This document shows, in pieces, positions 11,197-13,915 of a DNA stretch of 13,915 nt (positions within the stretch are counted from its first letter, which is position 1; every line of letters begins with the position of its first letter). Location of the stretch: assembly GCA_030636255.1 (NCBI GenBank), contig DAOVXH010000024.1, positions 1 to 13,915 of the forward strand, written 5' to 3'. The DNA is from Methanomassiliicoccales archaeon. GTDB taxonomy: Archaea; Thermoplasmatota; Thermoplasmata; SG8-5. A model generated the notes under the pieces. It was not told the origin of the DNA, made no database searches, and worked only from the letters and a program-made list of their open reading frames with translations. A program made the translations under genes and the position numbers.

Positions 11197-13915
11197 TTAA
11201 CGTTTCTTTCTCTTCTCGCCGGACTTGTCAACTTCGGTGCCGCTCTGCATGAAGTATCTGAATCCGAAGAAGACAACCACTATAACAGCTATGATTCCAC
11301 CAAGGATAGCTGGAAGAACCCAGCTTGCCTCTTTAATTGTTATTGTCTGTATGCTGAAATCGTCTACCTTGTTATCCCAGTACTGTGAGCTGTGCTCGTC
11401 TGGGCATGTTGCGTTTGCCCAGATGGAGAAGTCTCCCTTCTTTGCTGGCTTCCAGTCAATGGATGCTTCGGCGTCCTCACCTGCTACAATTGTTCCAACA
11501 CTGTCAGTTCCAATCTCTGTGTCTGTTCCGTCTGCATTCCTTATGTAGAAGGTGACCTGGACGCTGGATGCGTCTAAATCGCCATCGTTTGTCAGGTTAA
11601 CAGATATTGACACTGTGCTGCCTGCTGTTCCAGTTGTTGGGTCAAAGACCATGCTTCCAACCTTCATGAAAACGTTTGGCCTCTCACCGAGGTTGACATG
11701 AACGACCTGTGTGTTGTTTGCTACATTGCCTGCTGCATCTGTTGCAAACACTGTCACATTGTAGTCTCCTACTTCTGTGAATGTGTAGGTCATCTCTATG
11801 CCTGTCTCATTGGTTATATCTCCATCTATCTCAATGTTCCAGATAAATGTCAGGTTTTCAACATCATCAAAGTTGTCTGTTGTTGAGCTTGCATTGTAGA
11901 TGAACTCAAAGTCCTCTATGACCTCGGTTACTGAGGCACTCTCATTGTCATAGATGGTAAAGCTTGGAATTGGAGCTTCTGTGTCAAGAACCTTGATTGT
12001 CCAGGTTGCATTATTGCTCTCGTGACCAACAACATCTGTGGCTATCATGTGAAGCGTGTATGTTCCAGGTTCAGAGTATACATGTGTGATATTATTGCTG
12101 CCTTCCATGGTGATGGTTTCATCGGGTGAGTCTTCTTCGCCCCATGCCCAGAACCACTTCTCAATGATTCCTTCGCCGCCATCGTCATCCTCTAACTCGT
12201 CGGAAGATGCTGTGCCTTCAATGTCCTCATTATCCATTCCCTCTGCATCATCGAACTTGATACCGCTGAATGTCAGTGGTATGTCCTCATTGACTGTCAG
12301 GGTTGAATCCTTCAGTGATACATTGTCTCCATCGGTTGTTATGACGCTGATTCTTGCTCTTGGTGCCCTGTTGTCTATCCACACATACAAGTCCCTTACG
12401 GTCTCGTTTCCACCTGTCTCGATAATGGTGAGTGTTACTGTAACATTTCCTGAAACAGAGGTGAAGTTGTGTTCAACATCCATGCCCCAGCCAGTTTCTC
12501 CGTCTCCGAAGTTCCATGTGAAGTTTGCCTTAGTGATGTCACCAATGGAATCTGTGGAGTCCTTTGCACTGAAAGCAACTGTTGTGTCCAGGTCTAATGA
12601 ACCGCCCTGGGCTACTATTGCTGTGTAGTTGTCAAAGGTATTGTTGAGTACATGTACAAATGTTGCAGAATCGTCTATGGTTGCCATTGCAGTACCGTTC
12701 ATTGAGCGCTCAAGGTTCATTGAGACTGTCTCGGTTTCTTCCTCGAATATGAATGGGTCAATTGTTATTGGGTCATTGAATCCTGTCACTTCGATAAAGT
12801 TTGTCTCGGTGAAGTTTGAGGTCATCTCGAACATTGGGTCTGTTGGAAGAATGATATTGTAGATATTATCCTCGTAAATGCCATCATATGATGCATTGAA
12901 AACAAGTGAGAATGTGTCTGCTTCGGTGTCTTCCAGTTCTCCGACAAGTGTGTATGTGTATGTGCTGTTGATGAAGATTGTTGTATTGGCTGTTGCAATA
13001 TCTCCCTCTGCGCCTTCAATGGTCACAACGTAGGTTGAGTTGCCCAGTTCATAGTACAAGTTGTCAAGTGTCAGGAAGTCTGCAGTGTCCTTCTCTTCTG
13101 CGCCCTTCTGGCCCAGGTATGTTTCCCAGTCTTCTCTCTCATCTGTGTCAATGGTTCCATCATTCAGGTCAAGGCCAATATCGCCCATTCCCCATTTTCT
13201 GTCTGCATTGAGTCTTGCTGTGATATTGTCAACATTCATTGTTTTGTATATTGCAACCTGAATTGTGTCCCAGTCAAGGAATGTATATTCTGTGTTGATG
13301 ATATCCATTTCTGATGGGTATAGACCGAATTCCAGGTATCTGTCATCGTCGACCAGGTCAACAATTCCTATTTCTGACTGATATCCCTCTGCGTCTACAA
13401 CAACTGCGTAATCTGAAGATATTGAAACATTGAATTCATAATATCCGTTATCTCCTGTAACTGTTGTGTTTGTGTACAGATAATCTTGGGAATATAATGT
13501 AACTGTTGCATCTTCTACTATAGATTCATCGTCCATATCAAACACGAAACCACTGAGTGTGAAGTCCTCTGTTATTGGGTCCAGTGCTACATTCTTTGTG
13601 CTATCTACTGTGACTTCTGTGGATGCATCTGTGAAGTATCCGTCCATTGAGACCTCCAGGATAAAATCGCCTGCATAGAAGTCTATGGAGTAATCTCCAG
13701 CTCCGTCTGTTACATCATGCTTCACGTATTTTCCGTCTGTGCTGTGGAGATAGACATCTGCTCCAACTATTGGATTTGATGAAACGCTATCGGTGATTGT
13801 ACCGATAACTGTCTCGTCCTCATTTCCAATTGGTGCGAGGTACATGTACTGTCTCTCTCCAGGGACTGTGAAGAAGTATCCCTCATCGAAAGTTGTGAAG
13901 TAACCATCGTGTGAA
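11197..13915 (-). CDS. Large membrane-anchored surface protein with carboxypeptidase-regulatory-like, PKD and CARDB-like domains (5' end beyond window)
   Basis: At least 905 residues; the frame stays open to the right edge, so the N-terminus and any signal peptide are missing. From the visible N-terminus: two carboxypeptidase-regulatory-like beta domains (about 13300-13815; TVIGTITDSVSSNPIVGADV and FTLSGFVFDMDDESIVEDATV); a region with an EF-hand-like DLNDGTIDTDERED (about 13120-13170); a PKD domain with WNFGDGETG (about 12490-12515); two more PKD-like domains ending in DVVGHESNN and DAAGNVANN; a CARDB-like domain (about 11360-11690); then one membrane helix (WVLPAILGGIIAVIVVVFFG) and a basic tail KRKKR. 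It is acidic and rich in N-x-S/T sites, as in glycosylated archaeal envelope proteins. It is therefore exported and anchored by its C-terminus, with the bulk outside. Adhesion or cell-envelope structure is likely; no protease or other catalytic motif is visible in this part. Two hairpins follow the stop codon. Confidence 0.88.
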   Translation of the reverse strand, partial: SHDGYFTTFDEGYFFTVPGERQYMYLAPIGNEDETVIGTITDSVSSNPIVGADVYLHSTDGKYVKHDVTDGAGDYSIDFYAGDFILEVSMDGYFTDASTEVTVDSTKNVALDPITEDFTLSGFVFDMDDESIVEDATVTLYSQDYLYTNTTVTGDNGYYEFNVSISSDYAVVVDAEGYQSEIGIVDLVDDDRYLEFGLYPSEMDIINTEYTFLDWDTIQVAIYKTMNVDNITARLNADRKWGMGDIGLDLNDGTIDTDEREDWETYLGQKGAEEKDTADFLTLDNLYYELGNSTYVVTIEGAEGDIATANTTIFINSTYTYTLVGELEDTEADTFSLVFNASYDGIYEDNIYNIILPTDPMFEMTSNFTETNFIEVTGFNDPITIDPFIFEEETETVSMNLERSMNGTAMATIDDSATFVHVLNNTFDNYTAIVAQGGSLDLDTTVAFSAKDSTDSIGDITKANFTWNFGDGETGWGMDVEHNFTSVSGNVTVTLTIIETGGNETVRDLYVWIDNRAPRARISVITTDGDNVSLKDSTLTVNEDIPLTFSGIKFDDAEGMDNEDIEGTASSDELEDDDGGEGIIEKWFWAWGEEDSPDETITMEGSNNITHVYSEPGTYTLHMIATDVVGHESNNATWTIKVLDTEAPIPSFTIYDNESASVTEVIEDFEFIYNASSTTDNFDDVENLTFIWNIEIDGDITNETGIEMTYTFTEVGDYNVTVFATDAAGNVANNTQVVHVNLGERPNVFMKVGSMVFDPTTGTAGSTVSISVNLTNDGDLDASSVQVTFYIRNADGTDTEIGTDSVGTIVAGEDAEASIDWKPAKKGDFSIWANATCPDEHSSQYWDNKVDDFSIQTITIKEASWVLPAILGGIIAVIVVVFFGFRYFMQSGTEVDKSGEKRKKR

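Noticed and set aside
11101..11388. 95-codon open frame on the plus strand covering the end of the surface-protein gene
   Set aside because: It begins in a terminator hairpin and runs antisense to the membrane anchor of the surface protein; no ribosome site.
12056..12628. 190-codon open frame on the plus strand
   Set aside because: Serine-rich mirror of the PKD surface protein, antisense to strong coding sequence; no ribosome site or domain.
1..13915. CRISPR array, tRNA or rRNA genes, insertion sequence
   Set aside because: No regularly spaced direct repeats, no cloverleaf or rRNA signature, and no transposase or terminal-repeat pair seen on either strand by eye.

Overview
This window looks like chromosomal DNA of a euryarchaeon, most plausibly in or near the Thermoplasmatota. 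The archaeal assignment is firm: the window encodes a PCNA sliding clamp, RNA polymerase subunit L, an archaeosine tRNA-guanine transglycosylase with a PUA domain, the KEOPS subunit Pcc1 and an archaeal-type TruD. Several genes have a TATA-like box about 26 bases before the start codon and no Shine-Dalgarno sequence, which fits leaderless archaeal transcripts. The lineage is an inference from gene types and the large PKD-type surface protein; no rRNA is present to settle it.

Left part (1-4050): a Zn-ribbon/PUA/PP-loop ATPase (cut by the left edge) lies downstream of the PCNA gene on the minus strand. Pcc1 is divergent from PCNA and converges on tgtA. Middle (4050-7505): an AT-rich two-gene AbiE-type toxin-antitoxin module (abiEi-abiEii, 4-base overlap) sits between tgtA and an rpoL-truD operon (also a 4-base overlap). 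Pcc1 (t6A), TgtA (archaeosine) and TruD (pseudouridine 13) all act on tRNA, and the PP-loop/PUA protein may act on RNA too, so the housekeeping backbone here is a loose translation/information-processing neighbourhood broken by a defence-type island.

Right part (7506-13915): a small two-helix membrane protein; a MATE efflux transporter divergent from an ArsR-like winged-helix regulator, with two matching 16-bp palindromic operators in the shared promoter region; a lipoate/octanoate ligase-family protein; a 51-residue small protein, too short for ordinary ORF calling, with a good Shine-Dalgarno and two tandem hairpin terminators; about 170 bases with no recognisable gene; and a very large surface protein (two carboxypeptidase-regulatory-like domains, about three PKD domains, a CARDB-like domain, one C-terminal membrane anchor) that runs off the right edge.

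The points most worth a second look are the operator pair of the MATE/regulator locus, the uncharacterised Zn-ribbon/PUA/PP-loop protein, the intact AbiE module, the 51-residue protein with its tandem palindromic terminators, and paired hairpins at the tgtA/pcc1 convergence. I found no CRISPR array, tRNA, rRNA, transposase or clearly new multi-gene system.
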